DNA of 64,000 nt, taken from positions 45,296,158 to 45,360,157 of the forward strand of contig OY829540.1 of assembly GCA_963691705.1 (NCBI GenBank), given 5' to 3'. Source of the DNA: Viola odorata. Its lineage: Eukaryota; Streptophyta; Magnoliopsida; Malpighiales; Violaceae. Below, in pieces: positions 12,211 to 27,004 of this stretch; positions within the stretch are counted from its first letter, which is position 1; each line of letters opens with the position of its first letter. The notes beneath the pieces are model-generated. The model was not told the origin of the DNA and did not search any database. It saw only the letters and a list, made by a program, of their open reading frames with translations. Position numbers and translations under genes: made by a program.

Positions 12211-14434
12211 CGATGTGGGGACGTGACCCTTCACAACGCTTAACAGACAACATGTGCGGACGTGACCAGACACAACATTAACAGACGACATGTGCGGACG
12301 TGACCAAACACAACATTTAAAACACGATGTGTGGACGTGACCCTTCACAACGCTTAACAAACAACATGTGCAGACGTGACCAGACACAACATTATCAAAC
12401 GACATGTGCGGACATGACCAAACACGATGTGGGGACGTGACCCTTCATAACGCTTAATAGACAACATGTGCGGACGTGACCAGACACAACATTATCAAAC
12501 GACATGTGCGGACGTGACAAAACACAACATTAAAAACACGATGTGGTGACGTGACCCTTCACAAAACTTAACAGAAAACATGTGCAAACACAATATTAAA
12601 AACACGATGTGGGGACGTGACCCTTCACAACGCTTAACAGACAACATGTGCAAACACAACATTAAAAACACGATGTGGGGACGTGACCCTGCACAACGCT
12701 TAACAGACAACATGTGCGGACGTTACCAGACACAACATTATCAGACGACATGTGCGGACGTGACAAAACACGATGTGGGGACGTGACCCTTCACAACGCT
12801 TAACAGACAACATGTGCGGACGTGACCAGACACAACATTATCAGACGACATGTGCGGACGTGACCAAACACAACATTAAAAACACGATATGGGGACGTGA
12901 CCCTTCACAACGCTTAACAGACAACATGTGCAGACGTGACCAGACACAACATTATCAGACGACATGTGCGGACGCGACCAAAAACGATGTGGGGACGTGA
13001 CCCTTCACAACTCTTAACAGACAACATGTGCGGACGTGACCAAACACAACATTAAAAATACGATGTGGGGACGTGACCTTTCACAACGCTTAACAGACAA
13101 CATGTGCAGACGTGACCAGACACAACATTATCAGACGACATGTGCGGATGTGACCAAACACGATGTGGGGACGTGACCCTTCACAACGCTTAACAGACAA
13201 CATGTGCGGACGTGACCAAACACAACATTAAAAATACGATGTGGGGACGTGACCTTTCACAACGCTTAACAGACAACATGTGCAGACGTGACCAGACACA
13301 ACATTATCAGACGACATGTGCGGATGTGACCAAACACGATGTGGGGACGTGACCCTTCACAACGCTTAACAGAAAACATGTGCAGACGTTACCAGACACA
13401 ACATTATCAGACGACATGTGCGGACGCGACCAAAAACGATGTGGGGACGTGACCCTTCACAACTCTTAACAGACAACATGTGCGGACGTGACCAAACACA
13501 ACATTAAAAATACGATGTGGGGACGTGACCTTTCACAACGCTTAACAGACAACATGTGCAGACGTGACCAGACACAACATTATCAGACGACATGTGCGGA
13601 TGTGACCAAACACGATGTGGGGACGTGACCCTTCACAACGCTTAACAGACAACATGTGCGGACGTGACCAAACACAACATTAAAAATACGATGTGGGGAC
13701 GTGACCTTTCACAACGCTTAACAGACAACATGTGCAGACGTGACCAGACACAACATTATCAGATGACATGTGCGGAAGTGACCAAAAACAACATTAAAAA
13801 CACGATGTGGGGACGTGACCCTTCACAACGCTTAACAGAGAACATGTGCGGACGTGACCAGACACAACATTATCAGACGACATGTGCGGACGTGACCAAA
13901 CACGATGTGGGGACGTGACCCTTCACAACGCTTAACAGACAACATGTGCGGACGTGACCAGATACAACATTATAAAACGACATGTGCGAACGTTACCAGA
14001 CACAACATTATCAGACAACATGTGCGGACGTGACCAAACACGATGTGGGGACGTGACCCTTCACAACGCTTAACAGACAACATGTGCGGACGTGACCAGA
14101 CACAACATTATAAGACGCCATGTGCGGACGTGACCAAACACAACATTAAAAACACGATGAGTGGACGTGACCCTTCACAACGCTTAACAGACAACATGTG
14201 CAGACGTGACCAGACACAACATTATAAGACGACATGTGCGGACATGACCAAACACGATGTGGGGACGTGACCCTTCATAACGCTTAATAGACAACATGTG
14301 CGGACGTGACCAGACACAACATTATCATACGACATGTGCGGACGTGACAAAACACAACATTAAAAACACGATGTGGTGACGTGACCCTTCACAAAGCTTA
14401 ACAGAAAACATGTGCAAACACAATATTAAAAACA
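12211..14434 (+). repeat. Beta HOR, 2,224 bp, with m24-m25
   Basis: m1-m8 come first, with m8 (12885-12984) chimeric: it ends GGACGCGACCAAAAACG like m11 and is followed by m12. Then 100/76 alternation leads to m14, m18-m20, m24 (14041), m25 (14155), m22 and m23. m20 has TATAAAACGAC, as in the unit 35131-37530. It is the first half of a 4,482-bp double unit that closes cycle 2. Confidence 0.86.
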
Positions 14435-16692
14435 CGATGTGGGGACGTGACCCTTCACAACGCTTAACAGACAACATGTGCAAACACAACATTAAAAACA
14501 CGATGTGGGGACGTGACCCTGCAAAACGCTTAACAGACAACATGTGCGGACGTTACCAGACACAACATTATCAGACGACATGTGCGGACGTGACCAAACA
14601 CAACATTAAAAACACGATGTGGGGACGTGACCCTTCACAACGCTTAACAGACAACATGTGCAGACGTGACCAGACACAACATTATCAGACGACATGTGCG
14701 GATGTGACCAAACACGATGTGGGGACGTGACCCTTCACAACGCTTAACAGACAACATGTGCGGACGTGACCAAACACAACATTAAAAATACGATGTGGGG
14801 ACGTGACCTTTCACAACGCTTAACAGACAACATGTGCAGACGTGACCAGACACAACATTATTAGACGACATGTGCGGACGTGACCAAACACGATGTGAGG
14901 ACGTAACCCTTCACAATGCTTAACAGACAACATGTGCGGACGTGACCAGACACAACATTATCAGACGACATGTGCGGACGCGACCAAAAACGATGTGGGG
15001 ACGTGACCCTTCACAACTCTTAACAGACAACATGTGCGGACGTGACCAAACACAACTTTAAAAATACGATGTGGGGACGTGACCTTTCACAACGCTTAAC
15101 AGACAACATGTGCAGACGTGACCAGACACAACATTATCAGACGACATGTGCGGATGTGACCAAACACGATGTGGGGACGTGACCCTTCACAACGCTTAAC
15201 AGACAACATGTGCGGACGTGACCAAACACAACATTAAAAATACGATGTGGGGACGTGACCTTTCACAACGCTTAACAGACAACATGTGCAGACGTGACCA
15301 GACACAACATTATCAGATGACATGTGCGGAAGTGACCAAAAACAACATTAAAAACACGATGTGGGGACGTGACCCTTCACAACGCTTAACAGAGAACATG
15401 TGCGGACGTGACCAGACACAAGATTATCAGACGACATGTGCGGACGTGACCAAACACGATGTGGGGACGTGACCCTTCACAACGCTTAACAGACAACATG
15501 TGCGGACGTGACCAGATACAACATTATAAGACGACATGTGCGAACGTTACCAGACACAACATTATTAGACAACATGTGCGGACGTGACCAAACACGATGT
15601 GGGGACGTGACCCTTCACAACGCTTAACAGACAACATGTGCGGACGTGACCAGACACAACATTATAAGACGCCATGTGCGGACGTGACCAAACACAACAT
15701 TAAAAACACGATGAGTGGACGTGACCCTTCACAACGCTTAACAGACAACATGTGCAGACGTGACCAGACACAACATTATAAGACGACATGTGCGGACATG
15801 ACCAAACACGTTATGGGGACGTGACCCTTCATAACGCTTAACAGACAACATGTGCGGACGTGACCAAACACAACATTAAAAATACGATGTGGGGACGTGA
15901 CCTTTCACAACGCTTAACAGACAACATGTGCAGACGTGACCAGACACAACATTATCAGACGACATGTGCGGATGTGACCAAACACGATGTGGGGACGTGA
16001 CCCTTCACAACGCTTAACAGACAACATGTGCGGACGTGACCAAACACAACATTAAAAATACGATGTGGGGACGTGACCTTTCACAACGCTTAACAGACAA
16101 CATGTGCAGACGTGACCAGACACAACATTATCAGATGACATGTGCGGAAGTGACCAAAAACAACATTAAAAACACGATGTGGGGACGTGACCCTTCACAA
16201 CGCTTAACAGAGAACATGTGCGGACGTGACCAGACACAACATTATCAGACGACATGTGCGGACGTCACCAAACACGATGTGGGGACGTGACCCTTCACAA
16301 CGCTTAACAGACAACATGTGCGGACGTGACCAGATACAACATTATAAGACGACATGTGCGAACGTTACCAGACACAACATTATCAGACAACATGTGCGGA
16401 CGTGACCAAACACGATGTGGGGACGTGACCCTTCACAACGCTTAACAGACAACATGTGCAGACGTGACCAGACACAACATTATAAGACGACATGTGCGGA
16501 CATGACCAAACACGATGTGGGGACGTGACCCTTCATAACGCTTAATAGACAACATGTGCGGACGTGACCAGACACAACATTATCATACGACATGTGCGGA
16601 CGTGACAAAACACAACATTAAAAACACGATGTGGTGACGTGACCCTTCACAAAGCTTAACAGAAAACATGTGCAAACACAATATTAAAAACA
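14435..16692 (+). repeat. HOR starting at m5, with P tail, 2,258 bp
   Basis: It begins at m5 rather than m1, then has an m6/m7 chimera (14501-14614), m8-m13, m17-m20, m24 (15595), m25 (15709), and a 76-bp monomer that begins with the private CGTTATGG (15809). The tail carries GACGTCACC at 16261. The loss of m1-m4 at the join fits exchange between the two kinds of 66-bp monomer. Confidence 0.86.
14501..14614 (+). repeat. m6/m7 chimeric monomer that restores the 14-bp element
   Basis: The left part is m6 (CCCTGCA, GACGTTACC), but the right part has the full CAACATTAAAAACA of m7, so the monomer is 114 bp instead of 100. The same chimera stands at 35591-35704. Because the usual 14-bp loss is missing, the open reading frame through it runs on to 106 codons (14410-14730), the longest in the window. 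Confidence 0.82.
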
Positions 16693-18902
16693 CGATGTGG
16701 GGACGTGACCCTTCACAACGCTTAACAGACAACATGTGCGGACGTGACCAGACACAACATTAACAGACGACATGTGCGGACGTGACCAAACACAACATTT
16801 AAAACACGATGTGTGGACGTGACCCTTCACAACGCTTAACAAACAACATGTACAGACGTGACCAGACACAACATTATCAAACGACATGTGCGGACATGAC
16901 CAAACACGATGTGGGGACGTGACCCTTCATAACGCTTAATAGACAACATGTGCGGACGTGACCAGACACAACATTATCATACGACATGTGCGGACGTGAC
17001 AAAACACAACATTAAAAACACGATGTGGTGACGTGACCCTTCACAAAACTTAACAGAAAACATGTGCAAACACAATATTAAAAACACGATGTGGGGACGT
17101 GACCCTTCACAACGCTTAACAGACAACATGTGCAAACACAACATTAAAAACACGATGTGGGGACGTGACCCTGCACAACGCTTAACAGACAACATGTGCG
17201 GACGTTACCAGACACAACATTATCAGACGACATGTGCGGACGTGACAAAACACGATGTGGGGACGTGACCCTTCACAACGCTTAACAGACAACATGTGCG
17301 GACGTGACCAGACACAACATTATCAGACGACATGTGCGGACGTGACCAAACACAACATTAAAAACACGATGTGGGGACGTGATCCTTCACAACGCTTAAC
17401 AGACAACATGTGCAGACGTGACCAGACACAACATTATCAGACGACATGTGCGGATGTGACCAAACACGATGTGGGGACGTGACCCTTCACAACGCTTAAC
17501 AGACAATATGTGCGGACGTGACCAAACACAACATTAAAAATACGATGTGGGGACGTGACCTTTCACAACGCTTAACAGACAACATGTGCAGACGTGACCA
17601 GACACAACATTATTAGACGACATGTGCGGACGTGACCAAACACGATGTGAGGACGTAACCCTTCACAATGCTTAACAGACAACATGTGCGGACGTGCCCA
17701 GACACAACATTATCAGACGACATGTGCGGACGCGACCAAAAACGATGTGGGGACGTGACCCTTCACAACTCTTAACAGACAACATGTGCGGACGTGACCA
17801 AACACAACATTAAAAATACGATGTGGGGACGTGACCTTTCACAACGCTTAACAGACAACATGTGCTGACGTGACCAGACACAACATTATCAGACGACATG
17901 TGCGGATGTGACCAAACACGATGTGGGGACGTGACCCTTCACAACGCTTAACAGAAAACATGTGCAGACGTTACCAGACACAACATTATCAGACGACATG
18001 TGCGGACGCGACCAAAAACGATGTGGGGACGTGACCCTTCACAACTCTTAACAGACAACATGTGCGTACGTGACCAAACACAACATTAAAAATACGATGT
18101 GGGGACGTGACCTTTCACAACGCTTAACAGACAACATGTGCAGACGTGACCAGACACAACATTATCAGACGACATGTGCGGATGTGACCAAACACGATGT
18201 GGGGACGTGATCCTTCACAACGCTTAACAGACAACATGTGCGGACGTGACCAAACACAACATTAAAAATACGATGTGGGGACGTGACCTTTCACAACGCT
18301 TAACAGACAACATGTGCAGACGTGACCAGACACAACATTATCAGATGACATGTGCGGAAGTGACCAAAAACAACGTTAAAAACACGATGTGGGGACGTGA
18401 CCCTTCACAACGCTTAACAGAGAACATGTGCGGACGTGACCAGACACAACATTATCAGACGACATGTGCGGACGTGACCAAACACGATGTGGGGACGTGA
18501 CCCTTCACAACGCTTAACAGACAACATGTGCGGACGTGACCAGATACAACATTATAAGACGACGTGTGCGAACGTTACCAGACACAACATTATCAGACAA
18601 CATGTGCGGACGTGACCAAACACGATGTGGGGACGTGACCCTTCACAATGCTTAACAGGCAACATGTGCAGACGTGACCAGACACAACATTATAAGACGA
18701 CATGTGCGGGCATGACCAAACACGATGTGGGGACGTGACCCTTCATAACGCTTAATAGACAACATGTGCGGACGTGACCAGACACAACATTATCATACGA
18801 CATGCGCGGATGTGACAAAACACAACATTAAAAACACGATGTGGTGACGTGACCCTTCACAAAGCTTAACAGAAAACATGTGCAAACACAATATTAAAAA
18901 CA
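16693..18902 (+). repeat. Prototype HOR, 2,210 bp, alpha type, start of cycle 3
   Basis: This is a full 23-monomer unit. m11 carries the private change GACGTGCCCAG at 17691, found again only at 32085 (offset 14,394). Other private changes are GTGATCCTTC near 17380 and near 18207. The tail is Q type. Confidence 0.92.
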
Positions 18903-20736
18903 CGATGTGGGGACGTGACCCTTCACAACGCTTAACAGACAACATGTGCGGACGTGACCAGACACAACATTAACAGACGACATGTGCGGACGTGACCAAA
19001 CACAACATTTAAAACACGATGTGTGGACGTGACCCTTCACAACGCTTAACAAACAACATGTGCAGACGTGACCAGACACAACATTATCAAACGACATGTG
19101 CGGACATGACCAAACACGATGTGGGGACGTGACCCTTCATAACGCTTAATAGACAACATGTGCGGACGTGACCAGACACAACATTATCAAACGACATGTG
19201 CGGACGTGACAAAACACAACATTAAAAACACGATGTGGTGACGTGACCCTTCACAAAACTTAACAGAAAACATGTGCAAACACAATATTAAAAACACGAT
19301 GTGGGGACGTGACCCTTCACAACGCTTAACAGACAACATGTGCAAACACAACATTAAAAACACGATGTGGGGACGTGACCCTGCACAATGCTTAACAGAC
19401 AACATGTGCGGACGTTACCAGACACAACATTATCAGACGACATGTGCGGACGTGACAAAACACGATGTGGGGACGTGACCCTTCACAACGCTTAACAGAC
19501 AACATGTGCGGACGTGACCAGACACAACATTATCAGACGACATGTGCGGACGTGACCAAACACAACATTAAAAACACGATGTGGGGACGTGACCCTTCAC
19601 AACGCTTAACAGACAACATGTGCAGACGTGACCAGACACAACATTATCAGACGACATGTGCGGATGTGACCAAACACGATGTGGGGACGTGACCCTTCAC
19701 AACGCTTAACAGACAACATGTGCGGACGTGACCAAACACAACATTAAAAATACGATGTGGGGACGTGACCTTTCACAACGCTTAACAGACAACATGTGCA
19801 GACGTGACCAGACACAACATTATTAGACGACATGTGCGGACGTGACCAAACACGATGTGGGGACATGACCCTTCACAACGCTTAACAGACAACATGTGCG
19901 GACGTGACCAGACACAACATTATCAGACGACATGTGCGGACGCGACCAAAAACGATGTGGGGACGTGACCCTTCACAACTCTTAACAGACAACATGTGCG
20001 GACGTGACCAAACACAACATTAAAAATACGATGTGGGGACGTGACCCTTCACAACGCTTAACAGACAACATGTGCGGACGTGACCAAACACAACATTAAA
20101 AATACGATGTGGGGACGTGACCTTTCACAACGCTTAACAGACAACATGTGCAGACGTGACCAGACACAACATTATCAGATGACATGTGCGGAAGTGACCA
20201 AAAACAACGTTAAAAACACGATGTGGGGACGTGACCCTTCACAACGCTTAACAGAGAACATGTGCGGACGTGACCAGACACAACATTATCAGACGACATG
20301 TGCGGACGTGACCAAACACGATGTGGGGACGTGACCCTTCACAACGCTTAACAGACAACATGTGCGGACGTGACCAGATACAACATTATAAGACGACGTG
20401 TGCGAACGTTACCAGACACAACATTATCAGACAACATGTGCGGACGTGACCAAACACGATGTGGGGACGTGACCCTTCACAATGCTTAACAGACAACATG
20501 TGCAGACGTGACCAGACACAACATTATAAGACGACATGTGCGGGCATGACCAAACACGATGTGGGGACGTGACCCTTCATAACGCTTAATAGACAACATG
20601 TGCGGACGTGACCAGACACAACATTATCATACGACATGCGCGGATGTGACAAAACACAACATTAAAAACACGATGTGGTGACGTGACCCTTCACAAAGCT
20701 TAACAGAAAACATGTGCAAACACAATATTAAAAACA
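18903..20736 (+). repeat. Beta HOR lacking m13-m16, 1,834 bp
   Basis: m1-m12 are followed by a 76-bp m17 and m18-m23; the 376 bp of m13-m16 are absent. m11 here is a normalised form starting CGATGTGGGG without GTAACC, and m6 carries CCCTGCACAATGC. The unit at 33297-35130 has the same architecture. Confidence 0.9.
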
Positions 20737-22580
20737 CGATGTGGGGACGTGACCCTTCACAACGCTTAACAGACAACATGTGCGGACGTGACCAGACACA
20801 ACATTAACAGACGACATGTGCGGACGTGACCAAACACAACATTTAAAACACGATGTGTGGACGTGACCCTTCACAACGCTTAACAAACAACATGTGCAGA
20901 CGTGACCAGACACAACATTATCAAACGACATGTGCGGACATGACCAAACACGATGTGGGGACGTGACCCTTCATAACGCTTAATAGACAACATGTGCGGA
21001 CGTGACCAGACACAACATTATCAAACGACATGTGCGGACGTGACAAAACACAACATTAAAAACACGATGTGGTGACGTGACCCTTCACAAAACTTAACAG
21101 AGAACATGTGCAAACACAATTTTAAAAACACGATGTGGGGACGTGACCCTTCACAACGCTTAACAGACAACATGTGCAGACGTGACCAGACACAACATTA
21201 TCAGATGACATGTGCGGAAGTGACCAAAAACAACATTAAAAACACGATGTGGGGACGTGACCCTTCACAACGCTTAACAGAGAACATGTGCGGACGTGAC
21301 CAGACACAAGATTATCAGACGACATGTGCGGACGTGACCAAACACGATGTGGGGACGTGACCCTTCACAACGCTTAACAGACAACATGTGCGGACGTGAC
21401 CAGATACAACATTATAAGACGACATGTGCGAACGTTACCAGACACAACATTATTAGACAACATGTGCGGACGTGACCAAACACGATGTGGGGACGTGACC
21501 CTTCACAACGCTTAACAGACAACATGTGCGGACGTGACCAGACACAACATTATAAGACGCCATGTGCGGACGTGACCAAACACAACATTAAAAACACGAT
21601 GAGTGGACGTGACCCTTCACAACGCTTAACAGACAACATGTGCAGACGTGACCAGACACAACATTATAAGACGACATGTGCGGACATGACCAAACACGTT
21701 GTGGGGACGTGACCCTTCATAACGCTTAACAGACAACATGTGCGGACGTGACCAAACACAACATTAAAAATACGATGTGGGGACGTGACCTTTCACAACG
21801 CTTAACAGACAACATGTGCAGACGTGACCAGACACAACATTATCAGACGACATGTGCGGATGTGACCAAACACGATGTGGGGACGTGACCCTTCACAACG
21901 CTTAACAGACAACATGTGCGGACGTGACCAAACACAACATTAAAAATACGATGTGGGGACGTGACCTTTCACAACGCTTAACAGACAACATGTGCAGACG
22001 TGACCAGACACAACATTATCAGATGACATGTGCGGAAGTGACCAAAAACAACATTAAATACACGATGTGGGGACGTGACCCTTCACAACGCTTAACAGAG
22101 AACATGTGCGGACGTGACCAGACACAACATTATCAGACGACATGTGCGGACGTCACCAAACACGATGTGGGGACGTGACCCTTCACAACGCTTAACAGAC
22201 AACATGTGCGGACGTGACCAGATACAACATTATAAGACGACATGTGCGAACGTTACCAGACACAACATTATCAGACAACATGTGCGGACGTGACCAAACA
22301 CGATGTGGGGACGTGACCCTTCACAACGCTTAACAGACAACATGTGCAGACGTGACCAGACACAACATTATAAGACGACATGTGCGGACATGACCAAACA
22401 CGATGTGGGGACGTGACCCTTCATAACGCTTAATAGACAACATGTGCGGACGTGACCAGACACAACATTATCATACGACATGTGCGGACGTGACAAAACA
22501 CAACATTAAAAACACGATGTGGTGACGTGACCCTTCACAAAGCTTAACAGAAAACATGTGCAAACACAATATTAAAAACA
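20737..22580 (+). repeat. Beta HOR with P tail, 1,844 bp
   Basis: m1-m3, an m4 variant with AATTTTAAAAACA, then directly an m18-like 114-mer, m19 (with ACAAGATTATC), m20, m24, m25, a 76-bp monomer starting CGTTGTGG, 100, 76, m18, m19 with GACGTCACC (22149), m20-m23. The same 1,844-bp design recurs at 24767, 27005 and 29243. It closes cycle 3. Confidence 0.9.
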
Positions 22581-22998
22581 CGATGTGGGGACGTGACCCT
22601 TCACAACGCTTAACAGACAACATGTGCGGACGTGACCAGATACAACATTATAAGACGACGTGTGCGAACGTTACCAGACACAACATTATCAGACAACATG
22701 TGCGGACGTGACCAAACACGATGTGGGGACGTGACCCTTCACAATGCTTAACAGGCAACATGTGCAGACGTGACCAGACACAACATTATAAGACGACATG
22801 TGCGGGCATGACCAAACACGATGTGGGGACGTGACCCTTCATAACGCTTAATAGACAACATGTGCGGACGTGACCAGACACAACATTATCATACGACATG
22901 CGCGGATGTGACAAAACACAACATTAAAAACACGATGTGGTGACGTGACCCTTCACAAAGCTTAACAGAAAACATGTGCAAACACAATATTAAAAACA
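22581..22998 (+). repeat. Collapsed alpha unit, 418 bp (m1/m20 fusion plus m21-m23)
   Basis: It sits exactly where an alpha HOR should start, 432 bp after GACGTCACC. The first monomer begins as m1 but continues as the 138-bp Q-type m20 (GATACAAC, GACGTGTGCG), followed by m21 (with CAGGCAAC), m22 and m23. This is what remains if m1-m19 of a 2,210-bp unit were removed by exchange (1,792 bp lost). Confidence 0.85.
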
Positions 22999-24766
22999 CG
23001 ATGTGGGGACGTGACCCTTCACAACGCTTAACAGACAACATGTGCGGACGTGACCAGACACAACATTAACAGACGACATGTGCGGACGTGACCAAACACA
23101 ACATTTAAAACACGATGTGTGGACGTGACCCTTCACAACGCTTAACAAACAACATGTGCAGACGTGACCAGACACAACATTATCAAACGACATGTGCGGA
23201 CATGACCAAACACGATGTGGGGACGTGACCCTTCATAACGCTTAATAGACAACATGTGCGGACGTGACCAGACACAACATTATCAAACGACATGTGCGGA
23301 CGTGACAAAACACAACATTAAAAACACGATGTGGTGACGTGACCCTTCACAAAACTTAACAGAAAACATGTGCAAACACAATATTAAAAACACGATGTGG
23401 GGACGTGACCCTGCACAATGCTTAACAGACAACATGTGCGGACGTTACCAGACACAACATTATCAGACGACATGTGCGGACGTGACAAAACACGATGTGG
23501 GGACGTGACCCTTCACAACGCTTAACAGACAACATGTGCGGACGTGACCAGACACAACATTATCAGACGACATGTGCGGACGTGACCAAACACAACATTA
23601 AAAACACGATGTGGGGACGTGACCCTTCACAACGCTTAACAGACAACATGTGCAGACGTGACCAGACACAACATTATCAGACGACATGTGCGGATGTGAC
23701 CAAACACGATGTGGGGACGTGACCCTTCACAACGCTTAACAGACAACATGTGCGGACGTGACCAAACACAACATTAAAAATACGATGTGGGGACGTGACC
23801 TTTCACAACGCTTAACAGACAACATGTGCAGACGTGACCAGACACAACATTATTAGACGACATGTGCGGACGTGACCAAACACGATGTGGGGACGTGACC
23901 CTTCACAACGCTTAACAGACAACATGTGCGGACGTGACCAGACACAACATTATCAGACGACATGTGCGGACGCGACCAAAAACGATGTGGGGACGTGACC
24001 CTTCACAACTCTTAACAGACAACATGTGCGGACGTGACCAAACACAACATTAAAAATACGATGTGGGGACGTGACCCTTCACAACGCTTAACAGACAACA
24101 TGTGCGGACGTGACCAAACACAACATTAAAAATACGATGTGGGGACGTGACCTTTCACAACGCTTAACAGACAACATGTGCAGACGTGACCAGACACAAC
24201 ATTATCAGATGACATGTGCGGAAGTGACCAAAAACAACGTTAAAAACACGATGTGGGGACGTGACCCTTCACAACGCTTAACAGAGAACATGTGCGGACG
24301 TGACCAGACACAACATTATCAGACGACATGTGCGGACGTGACCAAACACGATGTGGGGACGTGACCCTTCACAACGCTTAACAGACAACATGTGCGGACG
24401 TGACCAGATACAACATTATAAGACGACGTGTGCGAACGTTACCAGACACAACATTATCAGACAACATGTGCGGACGTGACCAAACACGATGTGGGGACAT
24501 GACCCTTCACAATGCTTAACAGACAACATGTGCAGACGTGACCAGACACAACATTATAAGACGACATGTGCGGGCATGACCAAACACGATGTGGGGACGT
24601 GACCCTTCATAACGCTTAATAGACAACATGTGCGGACGTGACCAGACACAACATTATCATACGACATGCGCGGATGTGACAAAATACAACATTAAAAACA
24701 CGATGTGGTGACGTGACCCTTCACAAAGCTTAACAGAAAACATGTGCAAACACAATATTAAAAACA
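22999..24766 (+). repeat. Beta HOR, 1,768 bp, lacking m5 and m13-m16
   Basis: It matches the 1,834-bp unit at 18903 except that one 66-bp monomer (m5) is missing between m4 and m6. m6 carries the same CCCTGCACAATGC change as 18903-20736, so the two are close relatives. Q tail. Confidence 0.9.
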
Positions 24767-26610
24767 CGATGTGGGGACGTGACCCTTCACAACGCTTAAC
24801 AGACAACATGTGCGGACGTGACCAGACACAACATTAACAGACGACATGTGCGGACGTGACCAAACACAACATTTAAAACACGATGTGTGGACGTGACCCT
24901 TCACAACGCTTAACAAACAACATGTGCAGACGTGACCAGACACAACATTATCAAACGACATGTGCGGACATGACCAAACACGATGTGGGGACGTGACCCT
25001 TCATAACGCTTAATAGACAACATGTGCGGACGTGACCAGACACAACATTATCAAACGACATGTGCGGACGTGACAAAACACAACATTAAAAACACGATGT
25101 GGTGACGTGACCCTTCACAAAACTTAACAGAGAACATGTGCAAACACAATTTTAAAAACACGATGTGGGGACGTGACCCTTCACAACGCTTAACAGACAA
25201 CATGTGCAGACGTGACCAGACACAACATTATCAGATGACATGTGCGGAAGTGACCAAAAACAACATTAAAAACACGATGTGGGGACGTGACCCTTCACAA
25301 CGCTTAACAGAGAACATGTGCGGACGTGACCAGACACAAGATTATCAGACGACATGTGCGGACGTGACCAAACACGATGTGGGGACGTGACCCTTCACAA
25401 CGCTTAACAGACAACATGTGCGGACGTGACCAGATACAACATTATAAGACGACATGTGCGAACGTTACCAGACACAACATTATTAGACAACATGTGCGGA
25501 CGTGACCAAACACGATGTGGGGACGTGACCCTTCACAACGCTTAACAGACAACATGTGCGGACGTGACCAGACACAACATTATAAGACGCCATGTGCGGA
25601 CGTGACCAAACACAACATTAAAAACACGATGAGTGGACGTGACCCTTCACAACGCTTAACAGACAACATGTGCAGACGTGACCAGACACAACATTATAAG
25701 ACGACATGTGCGGACATGACCAAACACGTTGTGGGGACGTGACCCTTCATAACGCTTAACAGACAACATGTGCGGACGTGACCAAACACAACATTAAAAA
25801 TACGATGTGGGGACGTGACCTTTCACAACGCTTAACAGACAACATGTGCAGACGTGACCAGACACAACATTATCAGACGACATGTGCGGATGTGACCAAA
25901 CACGATGTGGGGACGTGACCCTTCACAACGCTTAACAGACAACATGTGCGGACGTGACCAAACACAACATTAAAAATACGATGTGGGGACGTGACCTTTC
26001 ACAACGCTTAACAGACAACATGTGCAGACGTGACCAGACACAACATTATCAGATGACATGTGCGGAAGTGACCAAAAACAACATTAAAAACACGATGTGG
26101 GGACGTGACCCTTCACAACGCTTAACAGAGAACATGTGCGGACGTGACCAGACACAACATTATCAGACGACATGTGCGGACGTCACCAAACACGATGTGG
26201 GGACGTGACCCTTCACAACGCTTAACAGACAACATGTGCGGACGTGACCAGATACAACATTATAAGACGACATGTGCGAACGTTACCAGACACAACATTA
26301 TCAGACAACATGTGCGGACGTGACCAAACACGATGTGGGGACGTGACCCTTCACAACGCTTAACAGACAACATGTGCAGACGTGACCAGACACAACATTA
26401 TAAGACGACATGTGCGGACATGACCAAACACGATGTGGGGACGTGACCCTTCATAACGCTTAATAGACAACATGTGCGGACGTGACCAGACACAACATTA
26501 TCATACGACATGTGCGGACGTGACAAAACACAACATTAAAAACACGATGTGGTGACGTGACCCTTCACAAAGCTTAACAGAAAACATGTGCAAACACAAT
26601 ATTAAAAACA
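24767..26610 (+). repeat. Beta HOR with P tail, 1,844 bp
   Basis: Same monomer order as 20737-22580, including AATTTTAAAAACA in m4, ACAAGATTATC in m19, CGTTGTGG after m25 and GACGTCACC at 26179. It ends cycle 4. Confidence 0.92.
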
Positions 26611-27004
26611 CGATGTGGGGACGTGACCCTTCACAACGCTTAACAGACAACATGTGCGGACGTGACCAGACACAACATTAACAGACGACATGTGCGGACG
26701 TGACCAAACACAACATTTAAAACACGATGTGTGGACGTGACCCTTCACAACGCTTAACAAACAACATGTACAGACGTGACCAGACACAACATTATCAAAC
26801 GACATGTGCGGACATGACCAACCACGATGTGGGGACGTGACCCTTCATAACGCTTAATAGACAACATGTGCGGACGTGACCAGACACAACATTATCATAC
26901 GACATGTGCGGACGTGACAAAACACAACATTAAAAACACGATGTGGTGACGTGACCCTTCACAAAGCTTAACAGAAAATATGTGCAAACACAATATTAAA
27001 AACA
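26611..27004 (+). repeat. Minimal alpha unit, 394 bp (m1-m4)
   Basis: It has only m1 (114), m2 (100, ATGTACAG), m3 (114, ATCATACG) and a 66-bp monomer with CAAAGCTTAAC like m23. The next monomer is again m1, of beta type. It follows GACGTCACC by 432 bp, as full alpha units do, so it is an alpha HOR reduced to its first four monomers. An almost identical copy is at 28849. Confidence 0.9.
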
